Shown one piece after another: positions 25,991-33,724 of a stretch of 64,000 bases of DNA. The DNA lies in contig JAVVEW010000001.1 in assembly GCA_032251045.1 (NCBI GenBank), forward strand, positions 58,484 through 122,483. Reading direction: 5' to 3'. Within the stretch, counting starts at the first letter, position 1. The number at the start of each line of letters is the position of its first letter. The position numbers and the translations under genes were made by a program. Under the pieces are notes generated by a model, which was not told where the DNA came from, did no database searches, and saw only the letters and a list, made by a program, of their open reading frames with translations. This stretch comes from JAVVEW01 sp032251045 (lineage in GTDB: Bacteria; Pseudomonadota; Gammaproteobacteria; Methylococcales; Methylomonadaceae).

Positions 25991-26181
25991 GAGCAGGCCG
26001 CTCCGGAAATATTTGTCCCAGCCCAAATGTCCTTTTAGAATCACTCTCAGTCCATCGCTCAGTTCCATTTTCATCTCCTGTTTGGTCGCAAGATTGAAAC
26101 GAATGAGCGATGGATTTTCAAGTCCTTTATTGAACCTTATTGTAAATCAATGACTTAGGATTTTTTGGTCGTGTACAGAGC
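25991..26181. other. Rest of the gene-poor stretch before the methyltransferase
   Basis: Apart from the relic at 25690-25980 and a 26-codon minus frame (26069-25988) with an AGGAG site, 25564-26205 shows no recognisable gene. The sequence becomes A+T-rich from about 26100 onwards. Confidence 0.4.
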
Positions 26182-26188
26182 GTTAAGC
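26182..26188 (+). other. Possible integron cassette boundary (GTTRRRY core)
   Basis: GTTAAGC, 18 bases before the methyltransferase GTG, fits the integron recombination core GTTRRRY. The match is short and could be chance; it matters only together with the attC-like sequence at 27074. No integrase gene is in the window. Confidence 0.25.
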
Positions 26189-26205
26189 TAAAAAAGGGTG
26201 GAAAC

Positions 26206-27111
26206 GTGAACCGAAAAGAGAAAATATTGCAGCACATAGATAAGGATGGGTATGGAATCGAAATTGGTCCTAGCCACAACCCCATAGCCTCAAAGAAAGA
26301 AGGCTACAAGGTGCAAATTATTGACCACATGAGCCGTGAAGAGTTGATAAAAAAATACCAAGATCATGGTGTAAATCTTGGAAATATTGAGGAGGTTGAT
26401 TTTGTCTGGCAAGGAGAAGAATATTCTGAATTAACAAGCAAGAGTAAGTATTACGATTGGATTATTGCTTCACATGTAATTGAACATGCACCTGACTTAA
26501 TTGCTTTTCTTAACGATTGCGACACTATCCTAAAAGACGAAGGAGTGATTTCTCTTGTCATACCAGATAAACGATACTGTTTTGACCATTACCGACCAAT
26601 TACTGGAATTTCTAAAATTATAGATAACCATTTTCAGAAAAATAGGATTCATTCTCCGGGAACGGTGGCAGAATATTATTTAAATGTAGTAGCAAAGCAA
26701 AAGAAAATTGCATGGGATTCAAATGCCGACGGAGAATACAGTTTTGTCCATTCGTTAGAGGATGCGCTTTAAGGAATGAGGTCGGTTGTAAATGAAAATG
26801 CATATTTGGATGTTCATGCTTGGTGTTTTGTTCCACATTCTTTTAGACTAATTATTCACGACCTTTTTTGTCTTGGGCTTATTCCTTTCAAAGAGGTCAG
26901 CTTCTGCCCGACTGATGGGTGCGAATTCTATGTTACATTAGGAAGAAGTGGGCAAGGTGTTAACAAATCAAGAATGGAAATGCTGAGTATTATAGAATCT
27001 GAAATAATTGATAGAGTAGACATAACAACAGAGCCTTTGCCACCAGTTAGTGAGAATGAAGACATCGTAAAACGCCTAACAAGACGCTGCACAGGATGGC
27101 TATTCCGCTAG
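26206..27111 (+). pseudogene. SAM-dependent methyltransferase, interrupted by one in-frame TAA
   Basis: A GTG start with a GGTGG ribosome site opens a frame with GYGIEIGPSHNPIA, a class I SAM-binding motif of polysaccharide-type methyltransferases. It continues with ASHVIEHAPDLIAF and VIPDKRYCFDHYRP. After HSLEDAL comes TAA (26770-26772), and the same frame goes straight on with GMRSVVNENAYLDVHAWCFV to a TAG at 27111. The natural protein was therefore about 300 residues and a single nonsense codon breaks it; alternatively two short products are made. The DNA is clearly richer in A+T than its neighbours, a sign of transfer. Possible integron-cassette borders flank it. Confidence 0.72.
27074..27110 (+). 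other. Left half of a possible attC site, truncated by an IS relic
   Basis: GCCTAACAAG at 27074-27083 fits the 5' R'' core (RYYYAAC) of integron attC sites, and the following ACGCTGCAC looks like the L'' arm. It overlaps the last codons of the methyltransferase, where attC sites usually lie. The right half (GTTAGGC-like) is missing, because IS5-type sequence begins at about 27112. Confidence 0.35.
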
Positions 27112-27360
27112 ACAGTGTCGTCACGAGATTCCAGTCCATAACATGAGGCAGCGAATTTGGACGGCGGCCAGAAACGAATCGGGCCGTTTCGTATAGCGGG
27201 TGGCGATGGCTCTCCAACGCTTGAGGGGCAAGAGGGCGTTCTCGACCAAATGCCGCATCTTTACAGATGCTTGTCATACGCCCGTTGTGCCTTGCGATGG
27301 TTCCGCGGCGGCATCTCTGTGCCTCTATGCCCTGGCGGCATGCCTGCTCCACGATAGCAT
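27112..27360 (-). pseudogene. IS5-family transposase relic (C-terminal part, frameshifted)
   Basis: On the minus strand the sequence reads PPRNHRKAQRAYDKHL, a TAA, and one frame over KMRHLVENALLPLKRWRAIA, TRYTKRPDSFLAAVQIRC, then TGA at 27123-27121. This is the well-known C-terminus of IS5-group DDE transposases, carrying a frameshift near 27262. The N-terminal catalytic part is gone. The likely IS end abuts the methyltransferase at CTAGACAGTGTC (about 27108-27119). It is not functional. Confidence 0.75.
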
Positions 27361-27410
27361 TACTGCCATAGCCTTTCTTGTACTAACCACGTTAATATGT
27401 GGCCCATAAC

Positions 27411-27650
27411 TTTTTCAGCAGGAATTCAAAGCTGGCGAGATTGCGACATAAAGAGCGTTGGCTCGAATACTGCCAAGCCTTAATCGAAGGACAGGCCTTA
27501 CGCGCCGCAGCAGAGCGATGTGGCATCAACAAAAGCCCCCGTTTTCGCTGGTGTCATCGATTCCTCGACGAGATAGCGAATCTTAAGGCGGATTACCTGG
27601 TCGGCATTGTCGAGGCTGATGAAACCTATTTTCCGGCCTCTTTCACCTAA
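27411..27650 (+). pseudogene. IS1595-family transposase relic (N-terminal part)
   Basis: The frame reads HKERWLEYCQALIEGQALRA, AAERCGINKSPRFRWCHRFL and LVGIVEADETYFPASF, then stops. This is the segment of IS1595-type (ISXO2-like) transposases that joins the HTH region to the start of the DDE catalytic domain; the first catalytic aspartate is in EADETYF. Everything after it is lost, and the zinc-finger N-terminus is not recognisable. It is dead. Confidence 0.75.
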
Positions 27651-27780
27651 AAGCTCCCCTTATCTCAACAGGGCGGTTGGAGGGGGTGAGGGGGCTGGTT
27701 GTTTTGAAGGAGTGGGGGGTTGGGTTTTTTGATTAATCTTCCGGCTTGGCCTTGGTGGGCTCTGTATGCGGCCTCCGCGC

Positions 27781-27853
27781 GTAACCGTTCACCGGCCTAA
27801 TCCGGTCATGCTTGCTAAAACAAGCCTGTAGCGTCATGTCTGTGAACGGTTGC
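27781..27853. repeat. Hairpin repeat GTAACCGTTCAC, copy 1
   Basis: GTAACCGTTCAC (27781-27792) faces GTGAACGGTTGC (27842-27853), a 12-base inverted repeat with one G-U-type mismatch; CCGGCCTAATCCGG sits between the arms. The same arms, with CCGACCTAAT behind the first, recur at 42229-42265. It lies between the IS1595 relic and the convergent LpxH-like gene. No T-tract follows, so it is not a classical terminator. Confidence 0.6.
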
Positions 27854-27862
27854 GGCGAGGTG

Positions 27863-28654
27863 TCAGGCTTGTGAGTTTGCCGGGTGGTCATGGCCTGGGG
27901 ATGGGGTTTCTTGAGTATTGAGCCATTCGATCAATTCCAGCTCGCCGGATTCATGCTCGACAATGGCGGTGCAGCTTTCGACAAAGTCCCCGGTATTAAC
28001 GTATAGAAAGTCATCGATCGCTTTGATTTCGGCATGGTGAATGTGGCCGCAAATAACGCCGTTCAGTTGTTCGTTACGCAAGGTTGTGACAATGCTTTGT
28101 TCATAGTCTGATATGAACTGAACAATGTTTTTGACCTTGAACTTGATAAATGCCGCCAGGGAGAAGTTGGATTGGATGCCAAACAAGCGGCGGAACGCAC
28201 GTAGTATGCGATTGACCTCGATCAGAAAGTCATAACCTTTGCTGCCCAGTTTGGCGACCCATTGGTGGTATTGGGCGATGGTGTCGTATTCATCGCCATG
28301 CACTACCAGAAATGTGCGGCCGTCTGTGGTGGTGTGATAGGCGCTTTTTTGTACCACGATGTCGCCAAATACATAGCCATCGTAGTCGCGGACATTTTCG
28401 TCATGATTGCCTGGGATATAAAACACCTTGGTGCCGTGCCGCGCTTTGCGCAGGATTTTTTGTATGACCGTATTGTGTTCGGTGGGCCAATACATTTTTT
28501 TTGACAGCGCCCAGAAGTCGATGATGTCACCGACCAGATACAAAATGTCGCTGTCATTGTGTTTAAGAAAATCCAGCAACACAGATGCCTGGCATTGTGT
28601 GGAGCCAAGGTGTAGGTCTGATATCCAGATGGTGCGGTAATGATTGCTGCTCAT
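27863..28654 (-). CDS. LpxH-like metallophosphoesterase (UDP-2,3-diacylglucosamine diphosphatase family)
   Basis: This 263-residue calcineurin-like phosphoesterase has the metal motifs SDLHLGS (residue 12), GDIIDFW, PGNHDE, VVHGDEYD and GHIHHA. It belongs to the group annotated as UDP-2,3-diacylglucosamine diphosphatase (COG2908), but it lacks the compact length of LpxH and has an inserted helical region (RILRAFRRLFGIQ). It may act in lipid A synthesis or on another phosphoester. The neighbour 23 bases upstream is a TVP38-type membrane protein on the same strand, probably in one transcript; both point to membrane lipid work. Confidence 0.8.
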   Translation of the reverse strand: MSSNHYRTIWISDLHLGSTQCQASVLLDFLKHNDSDILYLVGDIIDFWALSKKMYWPTEHNTVIQKILRKARHGTKVFYIPGNHDENVRDYDGYVFGDIVVQKSAYHTTTDGRTFLVVHGDEYDTIAQYHQWVAKLGSKGYDFLIEVNRILRAFRRLFGIQSNFSLAAFIKFKVKNIVQFISDYEQSIVTTLRNEQLNGVICGHIHHAEIKAIDDFLYVNTGDFVESCTAIVEHESGELELIEWLNTQETPSPGHDHPANSQA

Positions 28655-28677
28655 GATTGGAATACCGTTAGGGTTGA

Positions 28678-29358
28678 TCAGGGTTTTTTATGATGGGATT
28701 GGTAACGCTTAAGGATTAGGGGGGTGAGTGACAGGGTTAAAATTAACAGCAGGGCGCCAATGACTTCGCCCTGGAATAATTCGGTCAGTGAGCTGATTTG
28801 TTCAAGCTTGCTGCCGCCATTGGCGTAAATGATCGATGCCGGAATCACGCCCAGCAAAGAGCTGGCAAAATAATGGCGAAAGGAAATCCGGGAAATGCCG
28901 GCAACGAAATTGATTAGGAAATAGGGCACCACCATCATCAGGCGCAGGCTGAGAAAGTAATAAAAGCCATTGCGTTCTATCGCGTCTTCAACTTCTTCAA
29001 GTTTTTTCAGAAAGTGGGCCTCGAATGCGGATTTGAAGGCATAGCGGCTCAGCGCAAAGCCCAGTAAACAGGCATTGACGGTGGCCAGGATGTTGAACAA
29101 AGCCCCCAGATAGACGCCGAAAAAATAACCGCCCAGCACTTTGATCACGGCTGCTAAAGGTAGCGGAGAGTTTATGAACAAAGCGCAGGCAATGAAAAAG
29201 GCCATGACGGTGAGGGCGTAGTGTTCGTCAATCAGTGTGCTCAACCAGTCTTTATGATGAAGGATGTTGGCCAGGGTCATGGCATCGGCGAAATACCAGG
29301 ATATGAAGCCGATCAGTAGCAAGGCTGATAGGGCGAGCGAATGTTTAGTGATGCGCAT
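28678..29358 (-). CDS. TVP38/TMEM64 (DedA/VTT-superfamily) membrane protein
   Basis: This 226-residue protein has a first membrane helix near residues 10-26, a VTT-domain core (FINSPLPLAAVIKVLGGYFF, then GALFNILATVNACLLGF), an amphipathic middle region and a last helix near 195-217. Related proteins of the DedA/VTT superfamily scramble or carry lipids across membranes. It is followed by the LpxH-like phosphoesterase. The substrate is not predictable. It is divergent from recA across 203 bases. Confidence 0.82.
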   Translation of the reverse strand: MRITKHSLALSALLLIGFISWYFADAMTLANILHHKDWLSTLIDEHYALTVMAFFIACALFINSPLPLAAVIKVLGGYFFGVYLGALFNILATVNACLLGFALSRYAFKSAFEAHFLKKLEEVEDAIERNGFYYFLSLRLMMVVPYFLINFVAGISRISFRHYFASSLLGVIPASIIYANGGSKLEQISSLTELFQGEVIGALLLILTLSLTPLILKRYQSHHKKP

Positions 29359-29561
29359 GGCATAGGGTTTGGTCGGCTCCCGAATGTGTAGCCTGTCATT
29401 GATACCATGCCAAGATGACCTGAGTGTGACAGATGGCCGGTTAGCGTGTGTTGTCCTGTTGGGTGCGGAGGCTTTTTCCAGGCTAGGCGAACACGGTTGG
29501 CTATGCCATAATGACCCGCTGGTATGTCCCGTATTTAGGCGAGCAAAAAAAATCTGAAATT

Positions 29562-30617
29562 ATGGATGAAAATAGACAAAAAGCGTTGAGTTCGGCGGTA
29601 CTGCAAATCGAGAAACAATTTGGCAAAGGCTCGGTGATGCGCATGGGCGATGCCGCTGCCGACCGGGATATAAAGGTAGTTTCAACCGGCTCGCTGGCGC
29701 TGGACATTGCCCTGGGCGTGGGTGGTTTGCCGCGTGGCCGGGTGATCGAAATTTACGGGCCTGAATCTTCCGGCAAAACAACCTTGAGCCTGTCGGTGAT
29801 CGCGCAAATGCAAAAACTCGGCGGTACCGCAGCCTTTATCGATGCCGAACACGCGCTGGATCCCATCTATGCCGAAAAAATTGGCGTTGACCTGGAAGAT
29901 CTCCTGGTTTCACAGCCGGATACCGGTGAACAAGCCCTGGAAATTACCGACATGCTGGTGCGTTCCGGTGCGGTGGATGTGGTTGTTGTCGATTCGGTTG
30001 CCGCATTGACGCCGAAAGCGGAAATCGAAGGCGACATGGGCGATTCGCACATGGGACTTCAGGCGCGCTTGATGTCGCAAGCGCTTCGCAAGCTCACTGC
30101 CAACATCAAGCGCGCCAATACCCTGGTCATTTTCATCAATCAGATAAGGATGAAAATCGGCGTGATGTTCGGTAGCCCCGAAACCACCACCGGCGGTAAC
30201 GCGCTGAAATTCTATGCTTCGGTCAGATTGGATATTCGCCGCATTGGTTCGATCAAAAAAGGCGATGAAGTGGTAGGTAACGATACCCGCGTGAAAGTGG
30301 TCAAGAATAAAGTCGCACCACCGTTCAAACAGGCCGAGTTTGAAATTCTGTATGGCGAAGGCGTGTCCTTTCTCGGCGAGTTAGTCGATTTGGGCGTGGC
30401 TTATGGCTTCGTGCAGAAATCCGGTTCCTGGTACAGCTATGGCGATGACAAAATCGGCCAGGGCAAAGACAACGCCAAACTTTATTTCAAAGAGCACCCT
30501 GAAGCCGCTCAGGCATTGGAAGCAAAAATTCGCGCCCATGCCTTGCCTTCTGTCGTAGCGCCGCATACAGAAAACGATGCTATCGACGATATGCCTGACA
30601 GTCCGGTGAATGACTGA
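29562..30617 (+). CDS. recA: Recombinase RecA
   Basis: This 351-residue protein starts MDENRQKALSSAVLQIEKQF. It has the Walker A motif GPESSGKTTL, the VVVVDSVAAL Walker B strand, the DNA-binding loops around GDMGDSHMGLQARLMSQ and KIGVMFGSPETTTGGNALK, and an acidic C-terminal tail. It promotes homologous pairing and activates LexA cleavage. A start 17 codons upstream would add residues foreign to the family. No CTGT-N8-ACAG LexA box was found in 29361-29561, and the ribosome site is weak. recX overlaps its end. Confidence 0.97.
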   Translation: MDENRQKALSSAVLQIEKQFGKGSVMRMGDAAADRDIKVVSTGSLALDIALGVGGLPRGRVIEIYGPESSGKTTLSLSVIAQMQKLGGTAAFIDAEHALDPIYAEKIGVDLEDLLVSQPDTGEQALEITDMLVRSGAVDVVVVDSVAALTPKAEIEGDMGDSHMGLQARLMSQALRKLTANIKRANTLVIFINQIRMKIGVMFGSPETTTGGNALKFYASVRLDIRRIGSIKKGDEVVGNDTRVKVVKNKVAPPFKQAEFEILYGEGVSFLGELVDLGVAYGFVQKSGSWYSYGDDKIGQGKDNAKLYFKEHPEAAQALEAKIRAHALPSVVAPHTENDAIDDMPDSPVND

Positions 30618-31092
30618 CGTCGAAGCTAACGAGCTCGAAGCGGCAAGGCAATGCGCGTTGGGATTACTGGCGCGCCGCGAACACAGTGCAAAGGAGTTGC
30701 GGCATAAGTTATCACTGCGTGGCTATGCCGATGCGGTGATTCAGAATGTCGTGGACGAATGTATGGCCAAGGCGTGGCTGGATGATGGCCGATTTGCCGA
30801 AATCTACGCTCGTTCGCGGCTGGCAAAAGGCTACGGCCCATTAAAAATCGACCAGGAGCTGGCCCAGCGTGGCGTGGAAAAACCGAATTGGCCCGAGCTG
30901 TTGGCCGAACTTGCAACCGATTGGCCCACCTGTTTACGCAACGTCTATCAACGCAAGTATGGAAGCGCCCCTCCAGATGGCCGCGCAGATTATGCCCGAT
31001 GCGTTCGTTTTCTGGTGCAACGTGGTTTTCCGCTTACGCTTATCCAAACCGTATTGTCGGAAATTACTCATTCAGCAAATGGAAAAGATTGA
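30610..31092 (+). CDS. recX: RecA regulatory protein RecX
   Basis: This 160-residue helical protein has the RecX pattern REHSAKELRHKLSLRGY in its first three-helix unit and DDGRFAEIYARSRLAKGYGP in the second. RecX caps and restrains RecA filaments. The start overlaps the end of recA by eight bases, so expression is coupled. alaS follows after three bases. Confidence 0.92.
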   Translation: MTDVEANELEAARQCALGLLARREHSAKELRHKLSLRGYADAVIQNVVDECMAKAWLDDGRFAEIYARSRLAKGYGPLKIDQELAQRGVEKPNWPELLAELATDWPTCLRNVYQRKYGSAPPDGRADYARCVRFLVQRGFPLTLIQTVLSEITHSANGKD

Positions 31093-31095
31093 CTC

Positions 31096-33708
31096 ATGAC
31101 CCAAGTGATGACCTGCGCCCGGATTCGGGAGGCTTTTCTCAACTTTTTTCAGCGCAACCAGCATGCCCAGGTGCCGTCCAGCTCGCTGGTGCCTGCCGAT
31201 GATCCAACATTGTTGTTTACCAACGCCGGCATGGTGCAATTCAAGGATGTTTTTCTGGGGCGAGAGCAGCGCGGTTATGTGCGCGCCGCCTCCAGTCAGC
31301 GTTGCGTACGCGCCGGCGGCAAGCATAACGATCTGGAAAATGTCGGTTACACCGCGCGCCATCACACGTTCTTCGAGATGCTGGGCAATTTCAGCTTTGG
31401 CGATTACTTCAAACGCGAAGCTATTCATCTGGCCTGGGAATTTCTGACTCGGGAACTGGCTATCCCGGCGGAAAAACTCTGGGTGACCGTCTTCGAGGAA
31501 GATAGCGAGGCGGAAAATATCTGGCTGAATGAAATCGGCGTTGATCCGAAACGGTTTTCGCGTATTGGTGCTAAAGATAACTTCTGGTCCATGGGCGAAA
31601 CTGGCCCGTGCGGGCCGTGCAGTGAAATATTCTACGATCATGGCGACAGTATTGCCGGTGGCCCACCCGGCTCGCCCGATGAAGAAGGCGACCGTTATGT
31701 GGAAATCTGGAATCTGGTGTTCATGCAGTATGACCGGGCGGCCAATGGCGATCTGACGCCGCTGCCTAAACCTTCGGTCGATACCGGCATGGGCCTGGAG
31801 CGTATCGCCGCAGTGATGCAGGGCGTTCATAGTAATTACGACATCGATTTGTTCAAAGGCTTGTTGGCTGCCGGGGCGAAATTGGCCGGGTTGGATCATA
31901 CCGACCACAGCTCGCTACGAGTGCTGGCCGACCATATCCGCTCCAGCGCGTTTTTGATTGCCGATGGCGTGCTGCCCAGCAACGAAGGCCGGGGGTATGT
32001 GCTTAGGCGTATTATTCGTCGAGCAATTCGCCATGGCTACCGGCTGGGCATTCGTGAGGTGTTCTTTTACCAGCTGGTCGCGCCACTGGCCGAAGCCATG
32101 GGCGAGGCCTACCCTGAACTAATCACGCAACAGGCGCAGATAATACGGGTTTTGCAAAAAGAAGAACAGCGCTTCGCCGAAACCCTGGATGCCGGAATGC
32201 GGATTCTGGAAGTCGGCATGGCAAAATTATCGGGCAAGACCATTCCCGGTGATGTGGTGTTTCTTTTGTATGACACTTACGGCTTTCCGGTGGATCTGAC
32301 CGCCGATTATGCTCGTGAACACGGTTTAACCATCGATCACGCCGGATTTGAAACCGAAATGAGCGCTCAAAAACAGCGCGCGCGCGCGGCCAGCCAGTTC
32401 AGCAGCGAGCAAGGCGGCGAGCTGGCCATTAACGGTGGCACTGAGTTTACCGGCTATGACCATCTCGAACAAAACAGCACGATTGTCGGTTTGTTTGCTC
32501 AGGGGCAACCGGTCGATGCTGTGCAAATCGGTGAGGAAGGCGTGATCGTGCTCGATCAATCGTCGTTTTATGGCGAATCCGGCGGTCAGGTTGGTGATCG
32601 AGGCCGTATCGTTACCGATACCGGCGAGTTTCAGGTTACCACCACGCAAAAACAAGGCGACGCCCATCTGCATTACGGCAAGGTCAGTCAAGGACGGATT
32701 ACCGTCAATTCGCAAGCTCAGGGGCAGGTCGATGCCGATTCCCGCCAGGCCACGGCGCGAAACCACTCGGCCACGCATTTGCTGCATGCCGCGCTGCGAA
32801 AGATTCTGGGCAGTCATGTCACGCAAAAAGGCTCGCTGGTCAACAGTCAGCGCCTGCGCTTTGACTTTGCCCATTTCGAGCCGGTCAGCCGGGAGCAGCT
32901 TCGGCAAATTGAAACCGAGGTCAATGCCCAGATTCGCCGGAATCTACCGGTGGCCGCCGAACAAATGAGCAAAGATCAAGCTCTGGAGCACGGCGCGATG
33001 GCGTTGTTCGGGGAAAAATACGGGGATCAGGTCAGGGTGCTGACCATGGGCGATTTTTCCATCGAATTGTGCGGCGGCACACATGTGCAACGTACCGGCG
33101 ATATCGGGCTGTGCAAAATCGTCATGGAAACCGGCGTTGCCTCCGGTGTGCGCCGTATTGAAGCCATCACCGGCGCGGCCGCGTTCGACTATCTTGCAGG
33201 TCTGGAACAGCGTTTGAACGTTTTGGCGGAAAATCTTAAAACCGCGCCCGAACAACTGGTCGATAAGGTGCAGCAACTGCTGGATAAAAATCGTCAGCTC
33301 GACCGGGAACTCAGCCAGCTCAAGAGCCAATTAGCGGCCTCATCCAGCGCCGATCTGGTCAATCAGGCGGTTGATATTCAAGGGATTAAAGTGCTGGCGG
33401 TGGCGATTGACGGCGCGGACGCCAAAACCCTGCGCGAGCTGGCTGATCGGTTGCGTGATCAACTGGGTGCGGCGGTGGTGGTACTGGCGACCACGCAGGG
33501 TGATAAAGTCAGCCTGATCGCCGCCGTTTCCAAAGCCGAAAGCAAGCGCCTGAAAGCCGGCGAGCTGATCGGTCTAGTGGCGGCTAAAGTCGGCGGCAAA
33601 GGCGGCGGCCGGCCCGATATGGCGCAAGCCGGCGGCAATCTGCCTGATAAGCTGCCGGAAGCGCTGGCCTGGGTTCCCGATTGGGTTAAACAACAATTAA
33701 ATGCTTAA
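31096..33708 (+). CDS. alaS: Alanyl-tRNA synthetase
   Basis: This 870-residue class II synthetase has the N-terminal catalytic core (IREAFLNFF, FTNAGMVQFKDVFLG, HHTFFEMLGNFSFGDYFK), the editing domain with the zinc ligands of NHSATHLLHAAL and CGGTHVQRTGDIG, and a C-Ala domain with coiled coil (residues about 715-760) ending in the glycine-rich GGKGGGRPDMAQAGG. It charges tRNA-Ala and clears mischarged Ser/Gly. The start ATG at 31096 has a GGAAAAG ribosome site; an ATG four codons later is possible. Confidence 0.97.
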   Translation: MTQVMTCARIREAFLNFFQRNQHAQVPSSSLVPADDPTLLFTNAGMVQFKDVFLGREQRGYVRAASSQRCVRAGGKHNDLENVGYTARHHTFFEMLGNFSFGDYFKREAIHLAWEFLTRELAIPAEKLWVTVFEEDSEAENIWLNEIGVDPKRFSRIGAKDNFWSMGETGPCGPCSEIFYDHGDSIAGGPPGSPDEEGDRYVEIWNLVFMQYDRAANGDLTPLPKPSVDTGMGLERIAAVMQGVHSNYDIDLFKGLLAAGAKLAGLDHTDHSSLRVLADHIRSSAFLIADGVLPSNEGRGYVLRRIIRRAIRHGYRLGIREVFFYQLVAPLAEAMGEAYPELITQQAQIIRVLQKEEQRFAETLDAGMRILEVGMAKLSGKTIPGDVVFLLYDTYGFPVDLTADYAREHGLTIDHAGFETEMSAQKQRARAASQFSSEQGGELAINGGTEFTGYDHLEQNSTIVGLFAQGQPVDAVQIGEEGVIVLDQSSFYGESGGQVGDRGRIVTDTGEFQVTTTQKQGDAHLHYGKVSQGRITVNSQAQGQVDADSRQATARNHSATHLLHAALRKILGSHVTQKGSLVNSQRLRFDFAHFEPVSREQLRQIETEVNAQIRRNLPVAAEQMSKDQALEHGAMALFGEKYGDQVRVLTMGDFSIELCGGTHVQRTGDIGLCKIVMETGVASGVRRIEAITGAAAFDYLAGLEQRLNVLAENLKTAPEQLVDKVQQLLDKNRQLDRELSQLKSQLAASSSADLVNQAVDIQGIKVLAVAIDGADAKTLRELADRLRDQLGAAVVVLATTQGDKVSLIAAVSKAESKRLKAGELIGLVAAKVGGKGGGRPDMAQAGGNLPDKLPEALAWVPDWVKQQLNA

Positions 33709-33724
33709 TTACGGATTTTGATAC

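Noticed and set aside
26206..26772. Reading the first half of the methyltransferase as a complete 188-residue gene
   Set aside because: Family-like sequence continues in the same frame beyond the TAA, so it is better described as an interrupted gene.
31072..31908. Minus-strand frame of 278 codons opposite alaS
   Set aside because: Antisense to the conserved alaS core.
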